Assembly: GCA_963678855.1 (NCBI GenBank)
Contig: OY787448.1
Coordinates: forward strand, 1,860,001-1,924,000
Length of the DNA: 64,000 nucleotides
Origin: F22 sp963678855
GTDB taxonomy: Bacteria; Bacteroidota; Bacteroidia; Bacteroidales; Bacteroidaceae
Direction of reading: 5' to 3'
Positions 17,032 through 27,892 of the stretch are shown here, one piece after another. The notes under the pieces were generated by a model. It made no database searches. It worked only from the letters and a program-made list of their open reading frames with translations, and was not told the origin of the DNA. Both the position numbers and the translations under genes were made by a program. Each line of letters starts with the position of its first letter. Position 1 is the first letter of the stretch.

Positions 17032-17793
17032 TTATACTTTGGTTACTTCTATCCCAAGATCTTGAAGTTCAGCTTCTATTAAAGGTGGTAGATTGTTGTC
17101 TGTGATAATTTGATCCACTTCCTCTATGTTACATATTTTGCTAAATCCACGTCGGCCAAACTTTGTTGAGTCGCACAGCACAATTACCTTTTGAGCCACC
17201 TCTATCATCTTCCTGTTTAGTACAGCCTCCATGGCATTTGTTGTCGTTAAGCCATAACTCAAATCTACACCATCTACTCCTAGAAACAATTTTGTACATG
17301 AAAAATTATCCAATGTATTTAATGCGTCGTTCCCAACGACTGAAAGTGAAGAACTTCTTACGCTTCCACCTAGTTGGATAATGTCACAATTAGCTAGGTT
17401 GGCTAAGATGCAGCTAACTTTCAAGGAAGAGGTGATAACAGTAATGTGATCATCTGATTTAATTTCATTTGCTAAAGCGTGTACTGTTGTTCCAGAAGCA
17501 AGCAATATAGAATCTTCGGCTTCAATCAGATTAGCGGCAACTTTACCAATGTTTGTTTTCTCTTCTGAAGCTAGCAGTGCTTTGTCATCGATATGTTTGT
17601 TGCCCGTGTATGGATTTATGAGAATAGCTTTCCCATGAGTCCTGTATAATTTTTCTTGATTTTCAAGAGTTGATAGGTCTTTTCGTATTGTTACAGCAGA
17701 TACGTCAAGCTTTTCCGAAAGCTCATTGACAGTAACGGAGCCGAATCTGTTAAGCTCTTCTAGAATTAATTGATGTCTTGTGCTTAAGTCCAT
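17032..17793 (-). CDS. glpR: DeoR-family transcriptional repressor, probable glycerol regulator
   Basis: DeoR-family regulator (253 aa). The N-terminal winged helix-turn-helix (about 1-58) contains RHQLILEELNRFGSVTVNEL and VSAVTIRKDLSTLENQ; the C-terminal sugar-phosphate sensor shows LLASGTTVHALANEI, the CDSTKFGRRGFSKI segment and other family blocks. It is divergent from glpK across 324 bases that contain repeated TTTCG-type half-sites. By analogy with GlpR it would release DNA on binding glycerol 3-phosphate. The family is certain; the effector is inferred from position. Confidence 0.85.
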   Translation of the reverse strand: MDLSTRHQLILEELNRFGSVTVNELSEKLDVSAVTIRKDLSTLENQEKLYRTHGKAILINPYTGNKHIDDKALLASEEKTNIGKVAANLIEAEDSILLASGTTVHALANEIKSDDHITVITSSLKVSCILANLANCDIIQLGGSVRSSSLSVVGNDALNTLDNFSCTKLFLGVDGVDLSYGLTTTNAMEAVLNRKMIEVAQKVIVLCDSTKFGRRGFSKICNIEEVDQIITDNNLPPLIEAELQDLGIEVTKV

Positions 17794-17843
17794 ATCAGTA
17801 TCTATTTATTATTTACGGCCCAAAGATAATGAAAATAAATTAG

Positions 17844-17862
17844 CTTTCGAATGTTTCGTTTT
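17844..17862. promoter_or_regulatory. TTTCG half-site pair near glpR (possible operator)
   Basis: CTTTCGAATGTTTCGTTTT carries two TTTCG words 11 bases apart, close to the glpR start. It resembles the words clustered at the glpK promoter and could allow autoregulation. Confidence 0.45.
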
Positions 17863-17949
17863 AGTTTTGAGATGAAAGTTGCAGTATTCGCAACTCATAC
17901 GGATAAAATACTGCTTTATAGCAGATTTTTGAAAAATATCTCTTTCCTT

Positions 17950-17982
17950 TTTGGTGAGTATTGAGTAAATTATATACATTTG
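17950..17982 (+). promoter_or_regulatory. Promoter of the glp operon
   Basis: TTTG at 17950-17953 and TACATTTG at 17975-17982, spacer 21 bases, matching the Bacteroidota consensus apart from a slightly long spacer. A 135-base leader to glpK follows. Confidence 0.65.
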
Positions 17983-18052
17983 CTTGCGAAACGAAAGTGG
18001 AATGCTTTCGAAAGAAAAGTTTTTTCTTCCGTGATGCTTTCGTTTTTTGGTT
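17983..18052. promoter_or_regulatory. Operator-like TTTCG/CGAAA cluster at glpK promoter
   Basis: Directly after the -7 box, four TTTCG/CGAAA words occur within about 65 bases (GCGAAACGAAAG, GCTTTCGAAAGAAAAG, GCTTTCGTTTTTT), including the palindrome CTTTCGAAAG. Several DeoR-family regulators bind repeated TTCG-type half-sites. Position over the transcription start suits repression by the divergent regulator. Confidence 0.55.
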
Positions 18053-18117
18053 TTGTAACCCTACATGAAGACAAAGACTATAATCCTTATATTTTAATAC
18101 AGTAAAACCAATTAATT

Positions 18118-19614
18118 ATGCAACAGAAATTGATTCTAGCCCTTGACCAGGGTACAACTTCATCAAGAGCTATTGTTTTTAACCACAAAGGTGAGATCGT
18201 TGACATGTCTCAAAGAGACTTTACACAATATTTCCCTAAGGCTGGTTGGGTTGAGCACTGTCCAAACGAAATTTGGTCTTCTCAAATTTCAGTGGCGGCA
18301 GAAGTTGTAGCAAAGACAGGTGTGTCTGGACGTGAAATCGCAGCAATCGGAATCACCAATCAACGTGAAACGACTATCGTGTGGGATAGAGAGACTAGTG
18401 AGCCAATCTATAACGCTATTGTATGGCAGGATCGCCGTACAGCTAAGTATTGTGACCAACTAAAAGGAGAAGGACATGTAGACATGATTCGTAAAAAGAC
18501 GGGACTTGTACTTGATGCTTACTTCTCTGGTACCAAAGTAAAATGGATTCTTGATAATGTAGAAGGTGCACGTGAGAAGGCAGAAGCGGGTAAACTGTGT
18601 TTCGGTACAGTAGATACATGGCTTGTGTGGAAGCTTACTCGAGGTAAAATGTTCGTGACAGATGTAACAAATGCCAGCCGTACCCTACTATTCAATATCC
18701 ATGATATGAAGTGGGATGAGGAGTTGTTGGAGTTGTTTGGCATACCAAAGGCCATGTTGCCTGAAGTGAAGCAATCTAGTGAAGTGTATGGCGAGACTGC
18801 AACAACCCTTTTCTCAACTAAAATTCCTATCGCTGGTATAGCTGGTGACCAACAAGCAGCATTATTTGGGCAAATGTGTACCGATCCAGGTATGTTGAAG
18901 AATACATATGGAACTGGATGTTTCCTTTTGATGAATACTGGAAATACACCGGTAGAATCAAAGAACAACTTGCTGACAACAGTTGCTTGGAAAATCAATG
19001 GCGAGACGACTTATGCTCTTGAAGGTAGTGTATTTGTTGGTGGAGCAGCAGTTCAGTGGCTAAGAGATGGCCTTCGTACTATTCGTACTGCTCCAGATAT
19101 CAACACTTTGGCGGCAACAGTAGAAGATAACGGTGGCGTTTACTTCGTACCATCACTTACTGGTATGGGTGCCCCTTATTGGGATCAGTATGCACGCGGT
19201 ACTATTATGGGTATCACACGTGGTACAACTGATGGTCACATCGCTCGTGCTACTTTAGAAGGTATTGCATTGCAAGTGTATGATATTGCAAAAGCAATGG
19301 AAGGTGATGCGGGCAAGAAATGTGTCGAACTTCGTGTAGATGGTGGAGCAAGTGCTAGTAACTTGTTAATGCAAACACAATCTGATCTATTTGGATTTAA
19401 TATTAATCGTCCTAAAACTTTGGAAACAACCGCACTTGGTGCTGCTTATCTTGCAGGACTAGCAGTTGGTTACTGGAAAGACCTTGATGAGGTGAAAGAG
19501 CAATGGCAAATCGACCGTACGTTCACGCCTCAAATGGAACAAGAGAAGGTAGATGAAAAACTTCACTACTGGAAGAAAGCCGTGAAGTGTGCCCAAGGTT
19601 GGATTGAAGAATAA
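18118..19614 (+). CDS. glpK: Glycerol kinase
   Basis: Glycerol kinase (498 aa), which traps glycerol as sn-glycerol 3-phosphate using ATP. FGGY family: the N-terminal ATPase fold LALDQGTTSSRAIVFNHKGE, ITNQRETTIVWDRET, WQDRRTA, and the C-terminal GGVYFVPSLTGMGAPYWD and RVDGGASASNLLMQ are diagnostic; length is typical. First gene of a predicted operon with glpF, an outer-membrane protein gene and glpABC. Confidence 0.98.
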   Translation: MQQKLILALDQGTTSSRAIVFNHKGEIVDMSQRDFTQYFPKAGWVEHCPNEIWSSQISVAAEVVAKTGVSGREIAAIGITNQRETTIVWDRETSEPIYNAIVWQDRRTAKYCDQLKGEGHVDMIRKKTGLVLDAYFSGTKVKWILDNVEGAREKAEAGKLCFGTVDTWLVWKLTRGKMFVTDVTNASRTLLFNIHDMKWDEELLELFGIPKAMLPEVKQSSEVYGETATTLFSTKIPIAGIAGDQQAALFGQMCTDPGMLKNTYGTGCFLLMNTGNTPVESKNNLLTTVAWKINGETTYALEGSVFVGGAAVQWLRDGLRTIRTAPDINTLAATVEDNGGVYFVPSLTGMGAPYWDQYARGTIMGITRGTTDGHIARATLEGIALQVYDIAKAMEGDAGKKCVELRVDGGASASNLLMQTQSDLFGFNINRPKTLETTALGAAYLAGLAVGYWKDLDEVKEQWQIDRTFTPQMEQEKVDEKLHYWKKAVKCAQGWIEE

Positions 19615-19641
19615 TATGTTGAATCTTAAAAACGAAATACT

Positions 19642-20388
19642 ATGAGTTCTATATTTATAGCCGAGATGATTGCAACTGCGTTGCTTATCCTATTAGGTAA
19701 TGGTGTAGTAGCAAATGTGGTCTTGAAAGGTACTAAAGGTAATGGCAGTGGTTGGATTGTGATTACCACAGGTTGGGCGTTCGCCGTATTTACTGGTGTA
19801 CTTGTCGCTGGACCTTATAGTGGTGCGCATTTGAATCCTGCAGTTACTATTGGACTAGCTGTAGCTGGTTTAACTGATTGGGCATTAGTACCTGAGTATA
19901 TTGCAGGGGAACTTACTGGTGCAATGATTGGTGCATTCCTTGTTTGGGCAATGTATAAAGACCACTTTGACAGACACGAAGATGCTAGTGGTCGTCTAGC
20001 ATGCTTTAGTACTGGTCCTGCGATTAAAAAAAACGCGTCTAACTTCCTGTCAGAAGTCGTTGGTACATTTGTGTTGATGTTTGCTGTGCTGTATATCACT
20101 TCTCCTGATATTTGTCTTTCAGGTGGAGCTACAGCTAAAATGGGCCTTGGTTCTATAGGTGCGCTTCCAGTATCTATTATCGTATGGGCCATTGGTCTTT
20201 CTTTGGGTGGTACTACAGGATATGCTATCAATCCTGCTCGTGACCTTGGACCACGTATCGTGCATCAATTGTTGCCATTGAAAGGCAGTAGCGATTGGGG
20301 ATATTCATGGATTCCTATTGTAGGTCCTATCGCAGGTGCTGTACTAGCAGCTTTGTTGAAATTTGTATTGAGTACTCCAGCAATTTAA
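19642..20388 (+). CDS. glpF: Glycerol facilitator (MIP family)
   Basis: Aquaglyceroporin (248 aa) for glycerol diffusion across the inner membrane. Six hydrophobic segments and the two half-helix NPA motifs (AHLNPAVTIG and AINPARDLGPR) are present; the Asp after the second NPAR is the usual mark of glycerol-conducting members. It lies 27 bases after glpK and ten before the next gene. Confidence 0.96.
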   Translation: MSSIFIAEMIATALLILLGNGVVANVVLKGTKGNGSGWIVITTGWAFAVFTGVLVAGPYSGAHLNPAVTIGLAVAGLTDWALVPEYIAGELTGAMIGAFLVWAMYKDHFDRHEDASGRLACFSTGPAIKKNASNFLSEVVGTFVLMFAVLYITSPDICLSGGATAKMGLGSIGALPVSIIVWAIGLSLGGTTGYAINPARDLGPRIVHQLLPLKGSSDWGYSWIPIVGPIAGAVLAALLKFVLSTPAI

Positions 20389-20398
20389 TCAATGCCTT

Positions 20399-21163
20399 AT
20401 GAAAAAATATATACTTACAATTGTCGCTTTGCTAACAGCTTGTATTATGATGCAAGCGCAAGATAAGAAAGAGAGTCCGATATCATTTACTGCGAACCTT
20501 CAAAACAACCACTTGTGGAGAGGTTTGGTGATTACAGATAAGCCTGTGGCTACTGTATTTACGTCTTTGAAGTTAGACAAAGATGCTCATTGGACAACAG
20601 GTTTTTGGGGAGCAAGTGCATTCTCAAATGATTCTGATGACACACATTACAAAGAAATCAATTATTTCGTACAATACGCCAATAATGGATTCAGTATCGG
20701 TCTTTGGGACTTGTTCAATACGAGAGGTGTAGAAGACCCAGATATATGGGATTACGATAAGCACACTTCAGGTCATATCTTGGATTTGCGCACATCGTAT
20801 GTGTTCCCTGAAAGCTTTCCTCTACGTGTTGAAGCCGATGTGCTTCTATTTGGTTCTGCTGATACACAGTTGGATGATGAAGGTAAGCAACAACAACGTT
20901 ATTCAACTTATGTGGAGTTGTCTTACCCTTTGTATAGAAGTGAGATAATTAATGTACGTGGTTTTTTAGGTTCTGCCTTTGCTTTGGATGGTGATACATC
21001 TTTGTATGGTAATGGTAAGCACGATTTTGATGTAGTCAATATGGGGCTTACTCTATCTAAGAATCTTAAGATTGGAGACTGGAATCTACCAGTGTCTGCA
21101 ACGACGTTGTGGAATCCATCAACTAAAATTGCAAGAGTACAGCTTGCTGTGACCATATTCTAA
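20399..21163 (+). CDS. Predicted outer-membrane beta-barrel protein in glycerol operon
   Basis: A 254-aa protein with a signal peptide (MKKYILTIVALLTACIMMQA, cleaved before about Q21) and no lipobox. The mature part alternates aromatic and polar residues in short strands (HWTTGFWGASAFSND, EINYFVQYANNGFSIGLW) and ends in a beta strand with terminal Phe (VQLAVTIF), the pattern of outer-membrane barrels. I do not recognise a named family. Located between glpF and glpA, it may be an outer-membrane route for glycerol or a glycerol phosphodiester, or a structural protein; the substrate is inference from position. Confidence 0.7.
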   Translation: MKKYILTIVALLTACIMMQAQDKKESPISFTANLQNNHLWRGLVITDKPVATVFTSLKLDKDAHWTTGFWGASAFSNDSDDTHYKEINYFVQYANNGFSIGLWDLFNTRGVEDPDIWDYDKHTSGHILDLRTSYVFPESFPLRVEADVLLFGSADTQLDDEGKQQQRYSTYVELSYPLYRSEIINVRGFLGSAFALDGDTSLYGNGKHDFDVVNMGLTLSKNLKIGDWNLPVSATTLWNPSTKIARVQLAVTIF

Positions 21164-21180
21164 CGAATAAATATAAGCTA

Positions 21181-21223
21181 CTTACAGGAAGTGTATACTG
21201 CTGCATGTATGCCTTTCTGTAAG
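21181..21223 (+). other. Hairpin between outer-membrane protein gene and glpA
   Basis: Arms CTTACAG and CTGTAAG close a 43-base element in the 77-base gap before glpA; inner bases can also pair. No T-tract follows, so it looks like an intra-operon stability or processing element rather than a terminator. Confidence 0.4.
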
Positions 21224-21240
21224 AGCTGCTAAAAACAAAA

Positions 21241-22872
21241 ATGATCATGAATCAGAGTAATAACAAAGAGTATGATGTAATTATCATCGGCGGTGGAGCT
21301 ACAGGTGCTGGAACAGCTCGTGATTGCGCTATGCGTGGATTGAGTGTGTTGATGGTTGAGCGCTTCGATTTAGCCACTGGCGCCACTGGGCGAAATCATG
21401 GTTTGTTACATAGTGGAGCGCGCTATGCGGTGACCGATCATGAATCGGCTGCAGAATGTATCAAAGAGAATATGATTTTGCGTCAGATAGCAAGTCATTG
21501 TGTAGAAGAAACTGATGGCTTGTTTATATCACTGCCAGAAGATGATTTGGATTTCCAAACTCAGTTTGTAAGCTCTTGTCATGATGCTGGAATTGATGCA
21601 GAAATAATTGATCCAAAGCAGGCACTTCGTATGGAGCCGACGGCCAATCCCAGTTTAGTAGGGGCGGTTAGAGTTCCAGATGGATCGGTCGACCCATTCC
21701 GCTTGACACTTGCCAATGCACTTGATGCAAAGATACATGGTGCGGATTTATTGACACAGCATGAAGTAGTTGAATTAATACGAGAACAAGATAGGATTGT
21801 GGGAGTTAAACTCCTTAATCATCATAATAAACAAGAGGTTGTGTATTATGGTAGAATCACCGTAAATGCAGGTGGTATTTGGGGGCATGGACTTGCAAAG
21901 ATGGCAGGTGTAGAAGTTAACATGTTTCCAGCTAAAGGTTCTTTGCTTATATTTGGTCATCGTGTCAACCAAATGGTGATTAATCGTTGTCGCAAGCCAT
22001 CCAATGCTGATATTCTTGTGCCTGGAGATACCATTAGTGTTATAGGCACAACATCAGATCGTATTCCATATGATCAAATAGATAATATGCGAGTAACCCA
22101 AGAGGAGGTAGATATACTTATACGTGAGGGAGAAAAATTGGCTCCTTGCTTGGCGACAACTCGTATCTTAAGAGCATACGCAGGTGTGCGTCCTTTGGTA
22201 GCGGCAGATAATGATCCAACTGGTCGTAGTATTAGTCGTGGTATCGTCCTTTTGGACCATAAAGAACGAGATGGTCTAGATGGTTTTGTAACGATTACTG
22301 GTGGTAAGCTGATGACTTATCGATTGATGGCCGAGTGGACGACGGATTTGCTGTGTAAGAAGTTGGCCGTAGATCAAGTGTGTAAAACCGCGACAACTCC
22401 ACTCCCAGGTTCCAAGAAAAAAGATGAGTTTACAATCAATGGTGCTACGCAAGAATTGTTTGGTGAAAGTACTCTTGTGCAGAAAGCTGCTCATCATCGT
22501 CATGGTAGCTTATCGTCAAAGATTGCACAAGGTGAATACGATGATTCTATGATCTGTGAATGTGAAGGCGTGTCTGTAGGAGAGGTCAATTATGCTATTG
22601 ATGAGCTACATGTTAATAACCTAGTTGACCTTCGTAGACGTACTCGTGTCGGAATGGGGACCTGTCAAGGAGAGCTTTGTGCTTGTCGAGCTGCTGGTCT
22701 GCTATGTGCCAAGAGCGACAATCCCAATGCTGTGAAAGATGACCTTGCCAATTTCTTGCAAGAACGATGGAAAGGCATGTTCCCAGTAGGCTGGGGAGAG
22801 ACAATCAATGAAATTCAGTTCACTTCTTGGATTTATGAAGGGATATACGGACTACAAGAAGACAACAATTAA
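21241..22872 (+). CDS. glpA: Anaerobic glycerol-3-phosphate dehydrogenase subunit A
   Basis: GlpA (543 aa), FAD-containing catalytic subunit oxidising glycerol 3-phosphate to dihydroxyacetone phosphate. The FAD dinucleotide motif is VIIIGGGATGAGTARDCA, followed by the RNHGLLHSGARYAV region. The C-terminal domain carries the BFD-like [2Fe-2S] cysteines (MICECEG and GTCQGELCAC). Start could be the first ATG or the second at 21247. The end overlaps the frame upstream of the glpB start but not glpB itself. Confidence 0.96.
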   Translation: MIMNQSNNKEYDVIIIGGGATGAGTARDCAMRGLSVLMVERFDLATGATGRNHGLLHSGARYAVTDHESAAECIKENMILRQIASHCVEETDGLFISLPEDDLDFQTQFVSSCHDAGIDAEIIDPKQALRMEPTANPSLVGAVRVPDGSVDPFRLTLANALDAKIHGADLLTQHEVVELIREQDRIVGVKLLNHHNKQEVVYYGRITVNAGGIWGHGLAKMAGVEVNMFPAKGSLLIFGHRVNQMVINRCRKPSNADILVPGDTISVIGTTSDRIPYDQIDNMRVTQEEVDILIREGEKLAPCLATTRILRAYAGVRPLVAADNDPTGRSISRGIVLLDHKERDGLDGFVTITGGKLMTYRLMAEWTTDLLCKKLAVDQVCKTATTPLPGSKKKDEFTINGATQELFGESTLVQKAAHHRHGSLSSKIAQGEYDDSMICECEGVSVGEVNYAIDELHVNNLVDLRRRTRVGMGTCQGELCACRAAGLLCAKSDNPNAVKDDLANFLQERWKGMFPVGWGETINEIQFTSWIYEGIYGLQEDNN

Positions 22873-22882
22873 TTTTGGAAAG

Positions 22883-24139
22883 ATGAAATTTGATACGATA
22901 ATTATTGGTGGAGGGTTGACAGGGTTGATCTGTGGAATAAAGTTGGCAGAAGCGGGCAAAAAGTGTGCTATCGTTTCTTCTGGACAAAGCGCCATGCACT
23001 TCTTTTCAGGATCATTTGATTTGTTGAGCTACCATAAAGGGGCAGAAGTTGCTTATCCACTTGATAGAATGAGTGACTTGTCTGATCGTCACCCCTACAA
23101 GCGTATTGGTGTGCAGAATATTAAGCGTATGCTGTCTACAGTTCGTCCCATGCTAGAACGAGCTGGCCTTACTTTTCACGGGGAGAACAATCTAAATCAT
23201 TATGTCATTACTCCTATGGGGGTGATTAAACCAACATGGTTGACCATGGATGATTTCTCTGTATTTGACCCGCAGATAGGTTTGCCTTGGAAAAAGGTGA
23301 CTATATTAAACCTAAGTGGTTTTCTTGACTTTCACACTCGTTTCGTGGCGGCTGGGTTGTCTAATTATGACATAGAAGCACAAGTAAAACACTTCTCAAT
23401 GAAATGTTTTGAAGATATACGTCGCAATCCAAGTGAAATGCGATCAACAAACATTGCTAAGGTGTTTGATAAAGAAGAAGTGTTGGATGAGTTTATAGAC
23501 CGTGTGAACCTTTTAAGTGAAGGTTCGGAATGCGTGTTGCTTCCTGCTGTATTTGGACTTTTCAATTCATCTGTAGTCGGTAAAATCAAGCAAGGGGTGA
23601 ATAAACCGCTATGTTTGGTGCCAGCTATTCCGCCTTCAGTACCTGGGATACGAGCGCAAATTGCTTTGCGTAAGTATTTTCAGCAATTAGGAGGTACGTA
23701 CTTTTTGGGAGATTCAGTTGTTGATGGCGATTTTGAAAACGGTGTTTTAAAAGCTGTTCAGACTGCCAATCATGGAGACATGCTTCTTAAGGCCGATTCC
23801 TTTGTTTTGGCAACTGGTAGTTTTTATAGCAAAGGGCTAGTTGCAACTCCTGATAAAATATATGACCCAGTGTTCGGATTAGATATCGATGGTGATACAG
23901 ATAGAACAAAGTGGGTCGATAAGAATTTTTTTAAAAGTCAGCCATTTATGTATTATGGTGTGTCTACCGACCGTGCATTCCGTGCTTTGTCAGACGGAGA
24001 AGCTGTCCAAAACTTATATGTTGCTGGTGGCGGACTTAGTGGGGCAAACGCATTGAAGGAAGGAAGTGGAGCAGGTATCTCTATTTTGAGTGCTTTGCAT
24101 GTGGCCGATAGCATCTTACAAGCTAACTCTAATGAATAG
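22883..24139 (+). CDS. glpB: Anaerobic glycerol-3-phosphate dehydrogenase subunit B
   Basis: GlpB (418 aa from this start), flavoprotein subunit of the anaerobic complex. The N-terminus MKFDTIIIGGGLTGLICGIK is the Rossmann dinucleotide-binding motif, so ATG 22883 is preferred over an in-frame ATG at 22808 that lies within glpA. C-terminal YVAGGGLSGANALKEGSGAG is the second flavin-binding block. Ten bases after glpA and six before glpC. Confidence 0.94.
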   Translation: MKFDTIIIGGGLTGLICGIKLAEAGKKCAIVSSGQSAMHFFSGSFDLLSYHKGAEVAYPLDRMSDLSDRHPYKRIGVQNIKRMLSTVRPMLERAGLTFHGENNLNHYVITPMGVIKPTWLTMDDFSVFDPQIGLPWKKVTILNLSGFLDFHTRFVAAGLSNYDIEAQVKHFSMKCFEDIRRNPSEMRSTNIAKVFDKEEVLDEFIDRVNLLSEGSECVLLPAVFGLFNSSVVGKIKQGVNKPLCLVPAIPPSVPGIRAQIALRKYFQQLGGTYFLGDSVVDGDFENGVLKAVQTANHGDMLLKADSFVLATGSFYSKGLVATPDKIYDPVFGLDIDGDTDRTKWVDKNFFKSQPFMYYGVSTDRAFRALSDGEAVQNLYVAGGGLSGANALKEGSGAGISILSALHVADSILQANSNE

Positions 24140-24145
24140 CTAGTT

Positions 24146-25429
24146 ATGAAAAAGAAGAAATCATTTACTCCATATAATGTCAGTGACAACAACTTTGAGC
24201 AGTGTGTCAAGTGCACGGTATGTACTGTATATTGTCCAGTCGTAGCTGTTGATCCTAAGTTTCCTGGGCCAAAACAATCAGGACCAGACGGCGAGCGTCT
24301 TCGTCTCACGGATCCAGGCTACTACGATGAGGCTTTGAAGTTATGTCTGAACTGTAAACGCTGTGAGGTGGCTTGTCCTTCTGGTGTGAAGATTGGAGAT
24401 ATTATCCAGTCGGCTCGTATAAAACATAGCAAGAAGAGGCCTTTGTTGCGTGATATTATTTTGGCCAATACAGATGTGGTGGGTACTATGGCCACTACCT
24501 TTGCACCTGTTGTTAATACAGCGGTGTCTCTTAAGGCCGTTCGCTCTATAATGGATGGTGTCTTAAAAATTGACCATCGTCGCATGTTTCCTGAATATGC
24601 AGGAGAGAAGTTTGAGACTTGGTTCAAGAAGAATGCAGCACGTACGCAAGATGCGTTCCCTAATCACGTGAGTTATTTTCATGGCTGCTATGTCAATTAT
24701 AACTATCCTCAACTAGGTCAAGATTTGGTGAAGGTAATGAATGCCTTGGGCTATGGCGTGCACTTGTTGGAAAAAGAAAAATGCTGTGGTGTTGCTCTTA
24801 TCTCCAATGGTTTGATTAAACAAGCTACTAAGCAAGCAAAACACAATGTTAAGTCATTCGAGAAATCGATTGTGGGTAAAGGGATGCCTGTTATATCTAC
24901 GTCATCTACTTGTACCTTCACTATACGTGATGAGTACCCGCACTTGTTGGGAGTAAAGAATGATACTATTAGAGATGCTACAGAGTTAGCTACGAGATTT
25001 ATTTATCGTTTGTGTGAGGATGAGCGTGTTAAGTTGGTGTTCAACCCAGAATATGCGTCACGCATTGCTTATCATACACCTTGTCATATGGAGAAATTAG
25101 GGTGGGGAATCTACTCAACTTCTTTATTACGTATGATACCAGGTGTTGATTTTGTGCCATTGGAATCGCAATGTTGTGGTATTGCTGGTACATATGGCTT
25201 TAAGAAAGAAAACTATGAGACATCTCAAGAGATAGGAAAATCATTGTTTGATCAAATTGAAGCCTCAGATTTAGATTTTGTTGCTACAGACTGTGAAACT
25301 TGTAAATGGCAGATAGAGATGTCTACAAGTGTCAAGGTGAAACATCCTATTAGTATCTTGGCTGAAGCACTTGATCTTGAAGCGACAATGAAAGCCAATA
25401 GTGGAGCAATTAATCAAAAGACTTTGTAA
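24146..25429 (+). CDS. glpC: Anaerobic glycerol-3-phosphate dehydrogenase subunit C
   Basis: GlpC (427 aa), membrane-associated iron-sulfur subunit passing electrons to the quinone pool. Two [4Fe-4S] motifs are seen near the N-terminus (CVKCTVCTVYCP and CLNCKRCEVACPSG) and two cysteine-rich CCG-type domains follow (KEKCCGVAL and ESQCCGIAG). Last gene of the operon; a hairpin at 25532 probably ends the transcript. Confidence 0.95.
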   Translation: MKKKKSFTPYNVSDNNFEQCVKCTVCTVYCPVVAVDPKFPGPKQSGPDGERLRLTDPGYYDEALKLCLNCKRCEVACPSGVKIGDIIQSARIKHSKKRPLLRDIILANTDVVGTMATTFAPVVNTAVSLKAVRSIMDGVLKIDHRRMFPEYAGEKFETWFKKNAARTQDAFPNHVSYFHGCYVNYNYPQLGQDLVKVMNALGYGVHLLEKEKCCGVALISNGLIKQATKQAKHNVKSFEKSIVGKGMPVISTSSTCTFTIRDEYPHLLGVKNDTIRDATELATRFIYRLCEDERVKLVFNPEYASRIAYHTPCHMEKLGWGIYSTSLLRMIPGVDFVPLESQCCGIAGTYGFKKENYETSQEIGKSLFDQIEASDLDFVATDCETCKWQIEMSTSVKVKHPISILAEALDLEATMKANSGAINQKTL

Positions 25430-25531
25430 TTAGTCATGTAGACTAAATTTTTATAGATGTTTGGGTGTAAGCCCGTAATATAATCGATTGTGGGTGATAG
25501 ATGAGGCTTGTCTTTATCGGTTTGTATGTTT

Positions 25532-25579
25532 CGGTGGACGTTGTAGTAAGTAACTTATTACACGTTCACCGTTTCTTTT
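25532..25579 (+). terminator. Probable terminator of the glp operon
   Basis: Imperfect inverted repeat of about 19 bp (arms starting CGGTGGACG and ending CGTTCACCG) with a T-rich tail (TTTCTTTTG), about 100 bases after glpC. Confidence 0.6.
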
Positions 25580-25638
25580 GTGTTAAATTGATGAGTAATC
25601 TTGTCGTTAAATGAGAGTGTGCTTGGGTGGACAGGCTA

Positions 25639-25680
25639 TATATAATGTGTATAGCCTATATATATATAATGTGTACAGCC
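25639..25680. repeat. Short AT-rich direct repeat upstream of rRNA operon
   Basis: TATATAATGTGTATAGCC (25639-25656) recurs as TATATAATGTGTACAGCC (25663-25680), with further TATA alternation between. The rest of 25430-25750 shows no gene; this may be an A/T-rich upstream region of the rRNA promoters. Confidence 0.5.
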
Positions 25681-25750
25681 TCTATTTTCTACACTAGTCG
25701 TCTTTTTATGTTAAACGTGCGTTTTTTCTTCATATTTCTTGGTGATTCTC

Positions 25751-25781
25751 TTGCTTGTTCCGTTTAAATGCACTACTTTTG
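25751..25781 (+). promoter_or_regulatory. rRNA promoter P1
   Basis: TTG at 25751-25753 and TACTTTTG at 25774-25781, spacer 20, followed by GCATCCGC. About 440 bases before 16S rRNA. Confidence 0.7.
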
Positions 25782-25919
25782 CATCCGCAATCAGAAACGA
25801 GGGTATTGCAGAGTGGTGTTAAAACGCTCGAGAAAGGCTCTAGTTTTGCGATAGCTTGCTTAGATTAAGCTTTTTGAAATTTACTTCAAAAATTTATTTC
25901 AAAACTTTCTGCTCGATTA

Positions 25920-25951
25920 TTTGGAGCGTAAGAATAAAGCTTGTATCTTTG
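25920..25951 (+). promoter_or_regulatory. rRNA promoter P2
   Basis: TTTG at 25920-25923 and TATCTTTG at 25944-25951, spacer 20, again followed by GCATCCGC. It gives a leader of about 265 bases to the 16S gene. Confidence 0.8.
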
Positions 25952-26217
25952 CATCCGCTTTCCGAAAGAAACAAGGTTTGCAACGGCGAACCGGCTACCA
26001 ACGAGGAGGCGAAAAAAAGAAAAGTGTTCTTTGAAGATATTTACATAACAACAAGTAGTACAAGGCTATTATGATTTTTATAATAGCAAAATTATTGAAC
26101 CGTCAATTTAAATATTGAAACAGGTGTAATCCAATAACTTGTAATCAGGTCATCTTGATTAATCAGATCAACTTTGACAGCGCGCTTTTAGTGTGTCTGT
26201 CGTTAAATAATATTTTT

Positions 26218-27739
<1,522 letters not shown>

Positions 27740-27892
27740 TGGAGAGATGACTTATGACCTATTTTAGGTGTCAAGTTGATTATACTTGTAATCGGTTTAA
27801 TGATTACTTGTACACTTGCTTGTTGTTGTGTTAAACATATAAGAGAAAGTATGAAGCTGAGTGCCACTTACTACAGCAGATTATTTTGAACT

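Noticed and set aside
17032..25429. Mobile-element origin of the glycerol regulon
   Set aside because: No flanking repeats, integrase or composition shift; normal operon structure.
25856..26074. 72-codon open frame before 16S rRNA
   Set aside because: Spans rRNA promoter P2 and the leader; composition is not protein-like.
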